From Alcanivorax nanhaiticus (GTDB lineage: Bacteria; Pseudomonadota; Gammaproteobacteria; Pseudomonadales; Alcanivoracaceae), in NCBI RefSeq assembly GCF_000756665.1, contig NZ_ARXV01000011.1, positions 62,001 to 126,000 of the forward strand: 64,000 nucleotides of DNA, written 5' to 3'. The notes under the pieces are model-generated. The model had not been told where the DNA came from and searched no databases. It saw nothing but the letters and a program-made list of their open reading frames with translations. Shown here piece by piece: positions 28,214-37,179 of this stretch (its first letter is position 1; each line of letters starts with the position of its first letter). The position numbers and the translations under genes were made by a program.

Positions 28214-29470
28214 GTGATTACGGATCTGGATCTGATTCTGGCGGATATGCAGGCTAACTGGCTGCTCTATCTGTCCATGCCTTTCGTGGCAGCCGCCATT
28301 GGTTATGGCACCAAGGTGGTGGCCATCAAGATGATGTTCAAGCCACTGAAGTTTGTCGGCATTCGTCCTTTCTTCGGCTGGCAGGGCATTGTGCCGAGCA
28401 AGTCGGCCACCATGGCAAGTATCGCCTGCGATCTGATGATGGAGCGTCTGCTCAAACCGGAAGATGTGTTTAATCGGCTGGACCCACATCGGGTAGCGGA
28501 AGAAATTCGTGGGCCTCTGATTCGTGCGGTGGATGACATTACCCGTGAGGTGGCTGCGGAATACCAGCCGGGCTTGTGGGAATCTGCCCCGGAGCGGGTC
28601 AAGACCATGATTATCCAGCGCATCCAGAACGAAGCGCCACACATGGTCGAATTGATCATGGAGGATATCAAGACCAACATTACCCGGGTTTTCGATCTCA
28701 AGGATCTGGTCATCAATGCCCTGGTGCGCGACAAGGAACTGCTCAACCGGGTATTTCTGGAAGCGGGCCATGTGGAGTTCAAGTTTATCCGTAACTCCGG
28801 CATCTGGTTCGGCTTCGCTATCGGTATTGTGCAGGCGGTAGTCTGGGCGCTGACCCATAACGTCTGGGTGATCCCCCTGTTTGGCCTGTTCACCGGTTGG
28901 TTCACGGATTGGCTGGCGTTGAAAATGATTTTCAACCCGAAGCGCCCGACCCGCTATCTGGGCCTGTTCGAATGGCAGGGCCTGTTCCTGAAACGGCGTA
29001 AACAGGTTGCGGCGCGTTATGGCGAACTGGTGGCCAGTGAAATTGTCACGCCCGCTGCCGTCATTGAAGCCATTCTCAAGGGCCCGCTCTCTGATCGCCT
29101 GTTTGGGCTGGTGCAAAAGCAGGTTCAGCGAACCATGGATGAACAAGCCGGCTTGGCGAAGCCGCTGGTGGTATTTGCGGTGGGCAGCACCAAGTACCAG
29201 GAGATGAAGCGTTCCGTGGCTGACAAGGTCATGCTGCACCTGCCGGAAACGCTGAGCCACATGGAAGCCTATGCAGAAGAGGCCATGGATCTGAAGAACC
29301 TGCTGGTCAACAAGATGCAGGAGCTGACAGAAGATGAATTCGAGGGGCTGTTAAGGCCCGCATTCCAGCAGGACGAATGGATTCTGATTACCGTGGGGGC
29401 CGTGCTTGGCTTCCTGGTGGGTGAGTTGCAGGTGCATGTGATGCTGCACTTTGCGGTGCCGGTGGGATGA
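28214..29470 (+). CDS. DUF445-family membrane protein
   Basis: The N-terminus has a membrane helix (WLLYLSMPFVAAAIGYGTKVVAIKMMFKPLKFVGIRPFFGWQGIVPSKSATMA), followed by a long helical section and an internal repeat of the same theme (WFTDWLALKMIFNPKRPTRYLGLFEWQGLFLKRRKQVAARYGELVA). A last hydrophobic segment near the C-terminus is WILITVGAVLGFLVGELQVHVM. The doubled 'K-x-IFxPxxxxGxxxxxGQG' theme is the DUF445 (YheB/YjiN) signature. The role is unknown. The start is GTG 28214; GGAG lies in the end of the previous gene, so translation is coupled. Confidence 0.85.
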   Translation: MITDLDLILADMQANWLLYLSMPFVAAAIGYGTKVVAIKMMFKPLKFVGIRPFFGWQGIVPSKSATMASIACDLMMERLLKPEDVFNRLDPHRVAEEIRGPLIRAVDDITREVAAEYQPGLWESAPERVKTMIIQRIQNEAPHMVELIMEDIKTNITRVFDLKDLVINALVRDKELLNRVFLEAGHVEFKFIRNSGIWFGFAIGIVQAVVWALTHNVWVIPLFGLFTGWFTDWLALKMIFNPKRPTRYLGLFEWQGLFLKRRKQVAARYGELVASEIVTPAAVIEAILKGPLSDRLFGLVQKQVQRTMDEQAGLAKPLVVFAVGSTKYQEMKRSVADKVMLHLPETLSHMEAYAEEAMDLKNLLVNKMQELTEDEFEGLLRPAFQQDEWILITVGAVLGFLVGELQVHVMLHFAVPVG

Positions 29471-29739
29471 AGTATCCCATGACCAGACTATTACCGGTTT
29501 TCCTGTTCGGCTTGTTGGCGGGCTGTCAGGTTACCGTTGGCCAGCCCTCTTCCTCCTTGAGCTACGATGACCAGTCACGCTGGGATGACGATGAGGATGA
29601 GTGCGAAAATCGTTATCAGGCCAGCGCGAACATGGCCTCCTACAACCGTCATACTGCCATGAATGACCAGCTGCGTGAGTTCTGGGCCGAAGACCAGCGC
29701 TTCTATGAAGAACAGGGGCGTCGCGACTGTGATGACTGA
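29467..29739 (+). CDS. small lipoprotein
   Basis: The signal MKYPMTRLLPVFLFGLLAGCQ ends in a lipobox (LLAGC). The 70-residue mature part is very acidic (SRWDDDEDECENRY, FWAEDQRFYEEQGRRDCDD) with two further cysteines that could pair. The ATG overlaps the stop of the DUF445 gene by four bases (ATGA). I do not recognise a family. Confidence 0.75.
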   Translation: MKYPMTRLLPVFLFGLLAGCQVTVGQPSSSLSYDDQSRWDDDEDECENRYQASANMASYNRHTAMNDQLREFWAEDQRFYEEQGRRDCDD

Positions 29740-29871
29740 GGTGACGTCCCCAGTGTCAGACTTCCGGCAGCAGATCCGTACCCGGAACCGCAGTGTAGGA
29801 AATTAGCTATTACCCATCGTTCCCCCAAACATTAGAATGCGGGCTTTCTATTTTTTATTGGGGAACAGGGA

Positions 29872-31221
29872 ATGCTGGAAAAAGCAAAGAAAATCCTGCC
29901 GTTGAAAGGGGTCGCTGGACTGGTCGTCGGTGCCCTGACACTGATCATCATTGCGCAAAAATCCATTTTTTATGCCGAGCCGGGCTACGTCTATCATGTG
30001 CGTACCCTGATGGGGAATGAAGAGGTAGTGTCCGATGTGGGCTATCAGTTCTATCTGTTCGGTCGCTGGAACTCCTGGAAACGTGCGCTGACCGTTCAGG
30101 CGGTGCGGGGCGGCAGTGAGACACTGGATTACGTGGAAGTGGAAAGCTCGGAAACGTCCGCTGCCTTGCCGCCCCAAAACATCATGTTCCTGGATCAGGT
30201 AGACGCCAACGCCCAGGCTACGGTGCGTTTCACCATTCCTACGGACAAGGAAAGCTTCCTGCATCTTGCCCATGAATATCGCACTCCGGAAAACCTGCTG
30301 CGCACAGCGCTGATACCCGCCTTCAAGGAAACCCTGCAGGCCAATGCCTCGCTGATGAGCGCAGAAGAGTACTACTCTGGTGGCCGGACGGAATTCAATA
30401 CCGAGTTTGAAAACCAGATGATCAACGGCATCTATATCGTTCGCCGTGAAGAGGTCAGTGAAAAGCGGGTGGGCGAGATCAAGGGATCGGCCAACGTGGC
30501 CATGGGCGCAGAACAGCAGGACTACGGAGATGACAGCAAGGTGGTGTTTGTTGTCAGAAAGATGGTCGATGAAGCCGGCATCCCGTTGCGTAAGTCACAG
30601 CGCTTTATCGATTATGGTGTCACCGTGGTTGAAGCCCGTGTGACCCAGATGGATCCCAACCAGCGTTTTGTAGAGCGTATGCAACTCAAGCAGAAAGCGT
30701 CTGCTGACCGAGCCATTGCCCGTGAGCAGCGGGTGCAGGAAGAAGAGCAGCGCTTGCTGGCCATTGCCCGCGGTGAGCGTGAGGTGGCAGAGCGTCAGGC
30801 CAAAGCCAAGGTAGATCAGATCCAGCGCACCACTGAAGCGGAAACCGAAAAGCAGCTGGCGATCACCCAGGCAGAGAAACAGAAAGAACAATCCGAGATC
30901 GAAAAAGAAACCGCACAGATTCAGCTGGAGAAGGCGCGGATTGAAGCGGAAACCCGCCGTACCCTGGCAGATGCGGAAGCCTACCAGAAGAAAGCGGTAT
31001 TGCAGGCAGATAACGCCCTGGCGCAGAAGCTGGACGCCGAGATCGAAATTCAGAAGATCTGGGCCCAGGCCTTTGCCAACCGCAAGGTGCCCCAGTATGT
31101 ATTTGGCGGTGGTGACGGCGGGACGCCCACCGGCTCTGATGGCGAAACCCGTGCCTTCATGCAGATGCTCACCCTGGATGCGGCCAAGCGACTTAGCTAC
31201 GACCGTGATGTGAAGAAGTAA
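29872..31221 (+). CDS. SPFH/Band 7 domain membrane protein
   Basis: One membrane helix lies near the N-terminus (VAGLVVGALTLIIIAQKSIFYAEPGYVYHVRTLMG), followed by an SPFH/prohibitin-like domain (about 40-245) and a long charged coiled coil from about 265 to 375 (AREQRVQEEEQRLLAIARGEREVAERQAKAKVDQIQRTTEAETEKQ). The C-terminus is Gly/Thr-rich (GGGDGGTPTGSDGE). Such proteins form large membrane rings that organise proteases or lipids; the partner is unknown here. It stands alone, convergent with the J-domain/RDD operon. Confidence 0.88.
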   Translation: MLEKAKKILPLKGVAGLVVGALTLIIIAQKSIFYAEPGYVYHVRTLMGNEEVVSDVGYQFYLFGRWNSWKRALTVQAVRGGSETLDYVEVESSETSAALPPQNIMFLDQVDANAQATVRFTIPTDKESFLHLAHEYRTPENLLRTALIPAFKETLQANASLMSAEEYYSGGRTEFNTEFENQMINGIYIVRREEVSEKRVGEIKGSANVAMGAEQQDYGDDSKVVFVVRKMVDEAGIPLRKSQRFIDYGVTVVEARVTQMDPNQRFVERMQLKQKASADRAIAREQRVQEEEQRLLAIARGEREVAERQAKAKVDQIQRTTEAETEKQLAITQAEKQKEQSEIEKETAQIQLEKARIEAETRRTLADAEAYQKKAVLQADNALAQKLDAEIEIQKIWAQAFANRKVPQYVFGGGDGGTPTGSDGETRAFMQMLTLDAAKRLSYDRDVKK

Positions 31222-31227
31222 TTTGTC

Positions 31228-31256
31228 GGGCAGGGGCTGATGTCAGTCCCCTGCCC
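31228..31256. terminator. hairpin between convergent genes
   Basis: GGGCAGGGGCTGA-TG-TCAGTCCCCTGCCC forms a 13-bp stem with one bulge, 7 bases after the SPFH stop and 19 before the stop of the convergent gene. There is no strong T-run (TCTCTCC follows), so termination efficiency is uncertain. Confidence 0.6.
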
Positions 31257-31274
31257 TCTCTCCTGCAAACGCAC

Positions 31275-32405
31275 TCATGAATTCATCGAGCGCTTTCTGA
31301 CCACAAAGCTGTTGCTGATTCGATCATGCAGCAAGCGGCCCTTCAAAAAAGCATTCAGCACAAAGATTACCTTCCACAACAGCCCTGACGCGGTGAATGC
31401 CAATACTCGAAGCAGGTTATGCCAAAGCGGCAGCCGCATGCCAAAACGATTCACCACTGTCATGCCCAGCAGATACTTGCCTGGTGTCGCCTGTAGCGGC
31501 GAGCACTCCATGATTAATACCAGTAACAAATAGGCTGGAGGGGTGGAGACCAGTAGCCAGAAATCCGATATAGGATCATCCGGATACAACAGGTTATAGG
31601 GGCCGACAATCAACAAGGCTATCGCGGTGATCAGGAAAAACAGGTCGGTGAGGAAGGCAAGGGAGCGCATAGCGTAGCTGGCGTAATCAAGCTGGGGAGA
31701 TGATGAAGTGCTTTGGATCGTCGGCTCGACAGGATCCCCTCCCCGCACACCTCGCAGGAGATCATTTGAGTTTGTTTCACTATCCAGGGACTGGAAAATC
31801 CAGTCGCAACCGGACTCTCCAAACTGCAGATAATAGAGCTGTCGTTTTCCAGTCCAGTTGAACAAGTGATTGAGATAGCGCAGCACAGCAGGGTGAGGCT
31901 TCACCCCGCTACAACGTTCTTTATCGTCAATGGCGTTAAAAACGGCCTGGCCGAGTTGATGATTGAAGTCGCTATCCAGTAGTTCTGGTGTTGTTGACAG
32001 GAATGACCAGGCGCCCGGATCACTAAGTCCCTGCGTGCGGCTGAGGCAGTGTTTGCATTCTTCAACAAGTGAGTCCAGGAGTGGATGGAGATCAGTATCG
32101 CTGTCGGCTTCCTCCACCGACATTGGCTGAATGCCAGAATCATGTTCTGGCCTGTCACTCCAATCCATTTCCTCTTCGGGGTTTTCGTATTCAGCTTCAG
32201 AGAATGGAATGTCGCTCTGGTCTGAAAACGTTGTTCTCTCATCCGCCATTTCTGCCAGCTGCAAAGCTTGCTTATAAGCCCTGTGCAGCTGTTGAAAGCC
32301 TTCTGGATCATCATCCGGACGGTGACGTTTCAATTTTTGTGCATAGGCCCGCTTGATGGCACGAACATCGTTGGTTGCAGGGATCTCCAGCTCTTTCCAG
32401 GGCAT
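31275..32405 (-). CDS. J-domain protein with C-terminal RDD membrane domain (copy 2)
   Basis: The N-terminal J-like domain (about 1-55) reads WKELEIPATNDVRAIKRAYAQKLKRHRPDDDPEGFQQLHRAYKQAL; the canonical HPD is replaced by HRPDDDP. A long acidic linker with several Trp follows. The C-terminal third is an RDD domain with three or four helices (LAFLTDLFFLITAIALLIVGPY, PPAYLLLVLIMECSPLQATPGKYLLGMTVV). In E. coli, HscC works with DjlB and DjlC, J-domain proteins held in the membrane by one C-terminal helix; here the anchor is a whole RDD module. The ATG overlaps the stop of copy 1 by one base (TGATG). Confidence 0.82.
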   Translation of the reverse strand: MPWKELEIPATNDVRAIKRAYAQKLKRHRPDDDPEGFQQLHRAYKQALQLAEMADERTTFSDQSDIPFSEAEYENPEEEMDWSDRPEHDSGIQPMSVEEADSDTDLHPLLDSLVEECKHCLSRTQGLSDPGAWSFLSTTPELLDSDFNHQLGQAVFNAIDDKERCSGVKPHPAVLRYLNHLFNWTGKRQLYYLQFGESGCDWIFQSLDSETNSNDLLRGVRGGDPVEPTIQSTSSSPQLDYASYAMRSLAFLTDLFFLITAIALLIVGPYNLLYPDDPISDFWLLVSTPPAYLLLVLIMECSPLQATPGKYLLGMTVVNRFGMRLPLWHNLLRVLAFTASGLLWKVIFVLNAFLKGRLLHDRISNSFVVRKRSMNS

Positions 32406-33622
32406 CAGCGTTGTTCCTGGCGTTCATTACTCAAGCGCCAATTAACCACATGGGTTTTGGTGAGCCTGTCCTGAATAAAATTCCCGTCGAGAAAACCGTT
32501 TGCAAACAGAAGTCCGAACACAATCAGTGGCGCATAGCCCATCATCAGCTCAGAAAAAATAAAAACAAGGGGTATGGAGCTCATGCAAACGGCACGCAAT
32601 CCGGCTTTTTTCCAGCTGAGAGGATCGAAACGGTGATCCATCACTTTCAAACCGAGGACCAGTTTCCATGGAGTGGCCTGTAAACGGCTTTTCTCGAACA
32701 GGGAAGCGAGAACAATATAACCGAATAGCACAATATAAATTTTCGCGTCGGTCCAGAAGGGTTGGCTGAAATAGTTCGATAGCAAGGGGATTCGATAAAT
32801 GGCATCGACCAGCAGGAGTATGCTGAAAAGATCGAGTAGTGCGGCGAACCCGCGCATCCGGGGTGTACTGAAATAGTAGTAATGCAGTTTCTTTGCTTTC
32901 TTTTTGATTTTTTCAGGAATGATGGATTTGCCGCCGCGGACGGCTCGGGATGGAGACGTGGCAGGTCCGCTTTCAATGATACTGAAGATAGTCTCGCAGG
33001 CCTGCTCTGGTTTGCCATGGCAGAGCTGCCATTTTTGCGTATCCCAGAATAAAAGTGAGTTAAGGTAGCGGACAACGTCGGCTTCTACATCGATCAACCC
33101 GGAGTCTCCCAGGAGGCTATCGTCCTGGCTTTCTACCAAAAGGGTAAAGATCTGGTGACTGAGTTGTTCATGCAGATCGGGATCCAGCAACAGGGGCTCG
33201 CGGGAAAGAAAATGCCATGCCTGTACATTGAACAAGCCATTCTGTTCATGGATCAGTGTTCTACACTGCTCGATCAGGTCTTGTAGCGCAGCCTGCCTTT
33301 GTGTGTCCTCGTGCTGTTGGGATGAAGGGGCCTGCAGTGAAGGACTCTCTTCCGTAAAAGCATAGTGCCAGCTCACCAGATGCTCCGGTGATGGTTTGGC
33401 GGTGGAATCGGTATTGTCTGGGACGGCGGCGGATACGTCAGCGGTGGAGAGGGCTGAATGTCTGCTAGCTTGTGAGAGCGCGGTTTTATAGGCTTGATGC
33501 AGTCGCTGAAATCCTTCTGGATCATCGTCTGGACGATTGAGCTTCAGCAAGCGGGCATAGGCCCGCTTGATTGTGCTTGAATCTGCGCTGGCATCAATTT
33601 GCAGAATAGCCCAGGGACTCAT
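32405..33622 (-). CDS. J-domain protein with C-terminal RDD membrane domain (copy 1)
   Basis: The N-terminus is WAILQIDASADSSTIKRAYARLLKLNRPDDDPEGFQRLHQAYKTALSQA. It is a J-like helix II-III hairpin in which HPD is replaced by NRPDDDP. A 170-residue linker carries the same LLDSDL/WHFLS-type segments as copy 2. The C-terminal RDD-like part has helices LLDLFSILLLVDAIYRIPLL, IVLFGYIVLASLF and SIPLVFIFSELMMGYAPLIVFGLLFANGF, with the core TPWKLVLGLKVMDHRFDPLSWKKAGLRAV. It is a paralogue of the next gene, in the same order of domains. Its ATG overlaps the hscC stop by one base (TGATG). Confidence 0.82.
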   Translation of the reverse strand: MSPWAILQIDASADSSTIKRAYARLLKLNRPDDDPEGFQRLHQAYKTALSQASRHSALSTADVSAAVPDNTDSTAKPSPEHLVSWHYAFTEESPSLQAPSSQQHEDTQRQAALQDLIEQCRTLIHEQNGLFNVQAWHFLSREPLLLDPDLHEQLSHQIFTLLVESQDDSLLGDSGLIDVEADVVRYLNSLLFWDTQKWQLCHGKPEQACETIFSIIESGPATSPSRAVRGGKSIIPEKIKKKAKKLHYYYFSTPRMRGFAALLDLFSILLLVDAIYRIPLLSNYFSQPFWTDAKIYIVLFGYIVLASLFEKSRLQATPWKLVLGLKVMDHRFDPLSWKKAGLRAVCMSSIPLVFIFSELMMGYAPLIVFGLLFANGFLDGNFIQDRLTKTHVVNWRLSNERQEQR

Positions 33623-35310
33623 CAGAACCAGTCCTCACTTTCCAGCTGGGCTAGCGCGTCGGCTACCTGTTTGCGAGCCTTGGCAATTTCAGCAGGGTGC
33701 TGCCCTTCCAGCACTTTTTCAAACTGCTGGATAATATGCGCAATGTATTCGCGGCGTTCTCCAAGACTACTCTCATAAAGTCTTTCACCCCGGGCCAGCA
33801 ACGCGCGGTTTTCTTCGCCATCACGGGGATGAAATTTCAGTGCTCCCAGTTTTTCCAGCGCTTTTTTCTTGTCAGCATCGCTCAATGCCCCTGGCGTATG
33901 CTCAATAAGGTGATTGAAGGTTTTCTGGTTGGAAATAACCGTTACATCCACTTCCAGCAGTCCATTCATGTCGTAACTGTAGCGGATATCAATGGCTTCA
34001 TGCCCTTTTGGTGCAGCGGGCACCGGCACGGTTAACTCGCCCAGATAAACATTCTTCTCAACCAGCCGGTGCTCGCCCTGATAGACCTTGACGGTGACTT
34101 CGGCCTGATTGTCGTGGGCCGTATAAACCTGCTTGACGATACTGACGGGAACCACACAGTTGCGCTCAATAATCGGCAGGAAGTAATCACCCTGCCGGGG
34201 GTTATCATGATTGAGGACGCCAGTGCCCAGGGTATAGGGGCACACATCGGTAAGCACCACGTCGTCCAGGGCTTCGTTACGCATCATGAGACCTGCCTGA
34301 ATCGCTGCGCCCATGGCGACGACGGTATCCGGATCCAAATGGCAGGAAGGCAGCCGGCTGAACATTTTTCCGATGGTGGAACGGAAAATACCGAGCCGGG
34401 TAGATCCACCTACCAGTACTACGTCATCAATCTTGTTCGGGTGCAGTCCGGCATCGCGGATCGCCCTTTCTATCGGGTGCTTGGCCCGCAGCAAAAGGGG
34501 GGTACTGATCCGGGCAAACCAGTCAGCAGTAACCGTAAAGTCTACCTGTTGGGTACCCAGATCCAGATTCAGCAGCTGATTTTCGCCGCCCAGTTTGCGC
34601 TTGGCGCCTTCCATCTGCAGATACAGGTTCTGCAACAGCAAGGGCTTGAGCTGATCACGCTTGAGGCCGTTTTGCCGCAGTACATCATCCACCATGGCAT
34701 CAACAAAATCCTCGCCACCGAGGAAGTTGTCGCCGGCACTGGCGTGTACTTCCATGATGCCGTCGAAGAACTCCAGCAGGGACACATCGAAAGTGCCGCC
34801 GCCCAGATCCAGAATCAGGAACATGCCCTCCTGTTTCTGGTGCAAGCCATAGGCAATGGCCGCCGCCGTGGGTTCGTTGATCAGCCGTTCCACTTTCAGG
34901 CCAGCCAGTTCTGCGGCCAGTTTGGTGGCATGGCGCTGGTTGTCGTTGAAATAGGCCGGCACACTGATCACCGCATCGGTGACTGGCTCGCCGAGAAAGG
35001 TTTCGGCATCTTCCTTGAGTGAACGTAGCACCAGGGAGGACAGCTCGGTGGCAGTAAAGGCGCGGTTGGCAAGTTTGACCTTGTGGTCGGTGCCCATCAG
35101 GCGTTTGAAAGCGGCCACGGTGCGGTCACTGTGATTAATCAATCGCTGCCGGGCTGCCCGCCCCACAATCACTTCGCCGTTCTTGTCGAGACTGACCACA
35201 GAGGGTGTGAGGACGTCGCCGAGCCGGTTGGGAATCAGCTTGACCCCCTCTTCTGTCCATACCCCGCAGGCACTATTGGTCGTGCCAAGATCGATTCCGA
35301 TGATGGTCAT
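33622..35310 (-). CDS. hscC: Hsp70-family chaperone HscC
   Basis: The ATPase domain shows the phosphate-1 motif [16 protein letters not shown], the phosphate-2 motif [16 protein letters not shown] and the adenosine motif [15 protein letters not shown]. The substrate domain is shorter than in DnaK and lacks the long lid tail; the 562-residue length is the HscC size. HscC is a specialised Hsp70 with few known clients. It heads the operon with the two J-domain/RDD proteins, each coupled by a TGATG overlap, so the chaperone and its likely membrane-bound co-chaperones are made together. AGGGAAGGG precedes the ATG. It is divergent from arfB with only 44 bp between the start codons. Confidence 0.92.
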   Translation of the reverse strand: MTIIGIDLGTTNSACGVWTEEGVKLIPNRLGDVLTPSVVSLDKNGEVIVGRAARQRLINHSDRTVAAFKRLMGTDHKVKLANRAFTATELSSLVLRSLKEDAETFLGEPVTDAVISVPAYFNDNQRHATKLAAELAGLKVERLINEPTAAAIAYGLHQKQEGMFLILDLGGGTFDVSLLEFFDGIMEVHASAGDNFLGGEDFVDAMVDDVLRQNGLKRDQLKPLLLQNLYLQMEGAKRKLGGENQLLNLDLGTQQVDFTVTADWFARISTPLLLRAKHPIERAIRDAGLHPNKIDDVVLVGGSTRLGIFRSTIGKMFSRLPSCHLDPDTVVAMGAAIQAGLMMRNEALDDVVLTDVCPYTLGTGVLNHDNPRQGDYFLPIIERNCVVPVSIVKQVYTAHDNQAEVTVKVYQGEHRLVEKNVYLGELTVPVPAAPKGHEAIDIRYSYDMNGLLEVDVTVISNQKTFNHLIEHTPGALSDADKKKALEKLGALKFHPRDGEENRALLARGERLYESSLGERREYIAHIIQQFEKVLEGQHPAEIAKARKQVADALAQLESEDWF

Positions 35311-35354
35311 ATCCCTTCCCTGTTATGCTGGCGGCCAAGGAGGCTGCCAAAGTT

Positions 35355-35771
35355 ATGTTGCAAATAAGCCACAATTTACAGATTCCCGAGAATGAGATCG
35401 ACCTTCAGGCGATTCGCGCCCAGGGCAGCGGTGGACAGAATGTGAACAAGGTCTCTTCCGCCATTCATCTCCGTTTCGATATTCGTGCGTCTTCTTTGCC
35501 CGACCTCTACAAGGAACGGCTACTGGCGCTCAGCGACCAGCGCATCAACAGCGATGGTGTGGTGGTCATCAAGGCACAGCAATTCCGCACCCAGGAAAAA
35601 AACAAGGAAAATGCCCTCGCCCGTCTGGCCCAGCTGATCCAGTCCGTCACCGTGGAGCAGAAAAAACGCAAGGCCACCCGTCCTACCCTGGGTAGCAAGA
35701 AACGCCGCATGGACAAGAAAACCAAACGCGGCCAGATCAAGTCCCTGCGCGGCAAGGTGGATCCGGGGTAA
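35355..35771 (+). CDS. arfB: alternative ribosome-rescue factor ArfB (peptidyl-tRNA hydrolase)
   Basis: ArfB frees stalled non-stop ribosomes by hydrolysing peptidyl-tRNA. The catalytic GGQ lies in IRAQGSGGQNVNKVSSAIHLRFDIRASSLP (residues 26-28 from the start I chose). The C-terminal basic tail KKRKATRPTLGSKKRRMDKKTKRGQIKSLRGKV enters the empty mRNA channel. The start at ATG 35355 aligns with the E. coli protein (YaeJ) and gives 138 residues; AAGGAGG lies 11 bases upstream, a bit far. Its promoter must overlap the start of hscC. Confidence 0.94.
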   Translation: MLQISHNLQIPENEIDLQAIRAQGSGGQNVNKVSSAIHLRFDIRASSLPDLYKERLLALSDQRINSDGVVVIKAQQFRTQEKNKENALARLAQLIQSVTVEQKKRKATRPTLGSKKRRMDKKTKRGQIKSLRGKVDPG

Positions 35772-36072
35772 AGCAGCCCCAGGATCAAGAGCATTTTCAC
35801 CACAGAGTTCACAGAGATCACCGAGAAGAAAGGGCTTTACTCTGTGTGCTCCGTGAACTCTGTGGTGGATACGTTTTCTGGCGGCTTTTGCCCGGTCGCG
35901 GCGTTAATAGCTCGAGGCGCGGCTCAGGCTCTTGAAGTCGGCACTCATAGTGAGTCGTGTTGTCGCTTGCAACTCCATTGACACAATCCCTCCACCTGCT
36001 TGGCATTTTCGGACCGCCTTCTTCACTCTCCCCTTTGCTAAGCTTGGGGCAAGTTAAACAGGGAGAGACTGC
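35772..36072. other. gene-free space between arfB and the oxidoreductase gene
   Basis: Besides the CACAGAG element at 35798-35867, this 300-bp space holds no reading frame of note. An inverted repeat ACTCA-TAG-TGAGT lies at 35943-35955. The ribosome site GGGAGAG precedes the next gene. Confidence 0.5.
35798..35867. repeat. CACAGAG-type inverted repeat
   Basis: The left arm CACCACAGAGTTCACAGAG and the right arm CTCCGTGAACTCTGTGGTG are complementary around an AGAAGAAAGGG centre. A second copy lies at 54107-54180 with the same left flank (CCAGGATCAA), and a single-arm remnant at about 10020-10052. Repeats of this form are scattered through many proteobacterial genomes. Confidence 0.8.
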
Positions 36073-37035
36073 ATGAAAGCGATTACCACCACAGGTTGGG
36101 GCCCCAACACCAAGCTGGTTGTCACTGAAACCGATGCCCCGGCACGGCTGGGTGTGGATGACGTGCTGGTGGAAGTGCATGCAGCCTCAGTGAATCCCAA
36201 GGACTGGAAGCTCAACTATCATCTGGCCATGGCGGCGACCCCAGTGGGTACCCATCGTCTGCCGCCGATTTTCGGCGATGATCTGGCCGGTGTAGTGATT
36301 GCCAAAGGCAGTAATGTTCGCCACTTCGAGATTGGCGATGCGGTGTATGGTATGGACATGCGCCTGCGCACTGCCTCTCTGGCGGAGCAGGCCCGTATCA
36401 GTCAGCACCGGGTGGCCAAAAAGCCCGCCAACCTCAGTTTCAATGAAGCGGCTTCCCTGCCCCTGGCGGCGCTCACCGCACTGCAGGGATTACGCAAAGG
36501 CGGTGCCCGGCCAGGAAAGTCAGTACTGATCATTGGTGCGTCCGGCGGTGTGGGTACCCTGGCAGTACAGATTGCCAAACAAATGAAACTGCATGTGACC
36601 GGGGTGTGCAGCACCCGCAATCTGGACTTCGTCCGTGAGCTGGGTGCCGATGCGCTGATTGATTATACCCAGGGGGATTACCGCAAAACGGCGGGTGAGT
36701 TCGACATCGTGTTTGACGTCACCTCTTATGAAACCCCCCTCACCTGCCGGACGCTGCTTGGCAAAAGCGGCCACTTCATTTCCACTGGTGGTCAGGGTGC
36801 TTCCATGGTGGCCACCCCGTTCTATCGGTTGCTGGGCAAGAAAGCAGACACGGTGGTGGTGGAATCCTATCGCCAGGACCTGGACACTTTGGCGGAGATG
36901 GTGGAGCAAGGTGTGCTGAAGCCAATCATTGATAGCGTGTTCCCGCTGGCTGAAAGTGAGGCGGCCTACGAACGCAACCGCAGTGGCCGTTGTCGAGGCA
37001 AGGTGGTGATCGAGGTGACACAGTCAGCGCATTGA
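36073..37035 (+). CDS. zinc-independent NAD(P)-dependent oxidoreductase (MDR, quinone-reductase-like)
   Basis: The GroES-like N-domain has DVLVEVHAASVNPKDWKLN and GDDLAGVVIAKGSNV. The nucleotide-binding fold has SVLIIGASGGVGTLAVQIAKQMKLHVTGVCSTRN. No zinc-ligand Cys set is present, so it belongs to the quinone-oxidoreductase branch of the MDR family, close to NADPH:quinone or enoyl reductases. The substrate is unknown. The 320 residues are usual. It is a single gene. Confidence 0.85.
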   Translation: MKAITTTGWGPNTKLVVTETDAPARLGVDDVLVEVHAASVNPKDWKLNYHLAMAATPVGTHRLPPIFGDDLAGVVIAKGSNVRHFEIGDAVYGMDMRLRTASLAEQARISQHRVAKKPANLSFNEAASLPLAALTALQGLRKGGARPGKSVLIIGASGGVGTLAVQIAKQMKLHVTGVCSTRNLDFVRELGADALIDYTQGDYRKTAGEFDIVFDVTSYETPLTCRTLLGKSGHFISTGGQGASMVATPFYRLLGKKADTVVVESYRQDLDTLAEMVEQGVLKPIIDSVFPLAESEAAYERNRSGRCRGKVVIEVTQSAH

Positions 37036-37074
37036 TATGACGCGGATCTGCCTGAATCCACCCGCCCCTTTACC

Positions 37075-37122
37075 CTGACATCGATCAAGGTGAATAAACG
37101 GATAAACCTTGATCTATATCTA
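37075..37122. promoter_or_regulatory. two Anr/FNR-type boxes upstream of bacteriohemerythrin
   Basis: TTGATCTATATCTA at 37109-37122 matches the FNR/Anr consensus TTGAT-N4-ATCAA at 9 of 10 positions. CTGACATCGATCAA at 37075-37088 matches at 8 of 10. The nearer box is centred about 64 bases before the ATG, so a start of transcription some 41 bases downstream of it would lie just ahead of the gene, as for activated promoters. Confidence 0.65.
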
Positions 37123-37179
37123 TATGGCTGTTCTGAACCGTTGATAGCGTGAAGCATGGATTAATCCCGGAGGTGGATC

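Noticed and set aside
35945..35962. Sequence on the minus strand resembling a T7 phage promoter (CAACACGACTCACTATGA)
   Set aside because: It matches the T7 core at about 14 of 18 positions, but no T7-like polymerase or phage gene is near and the +1 region differs; chance or a repeat remnant is more likely.
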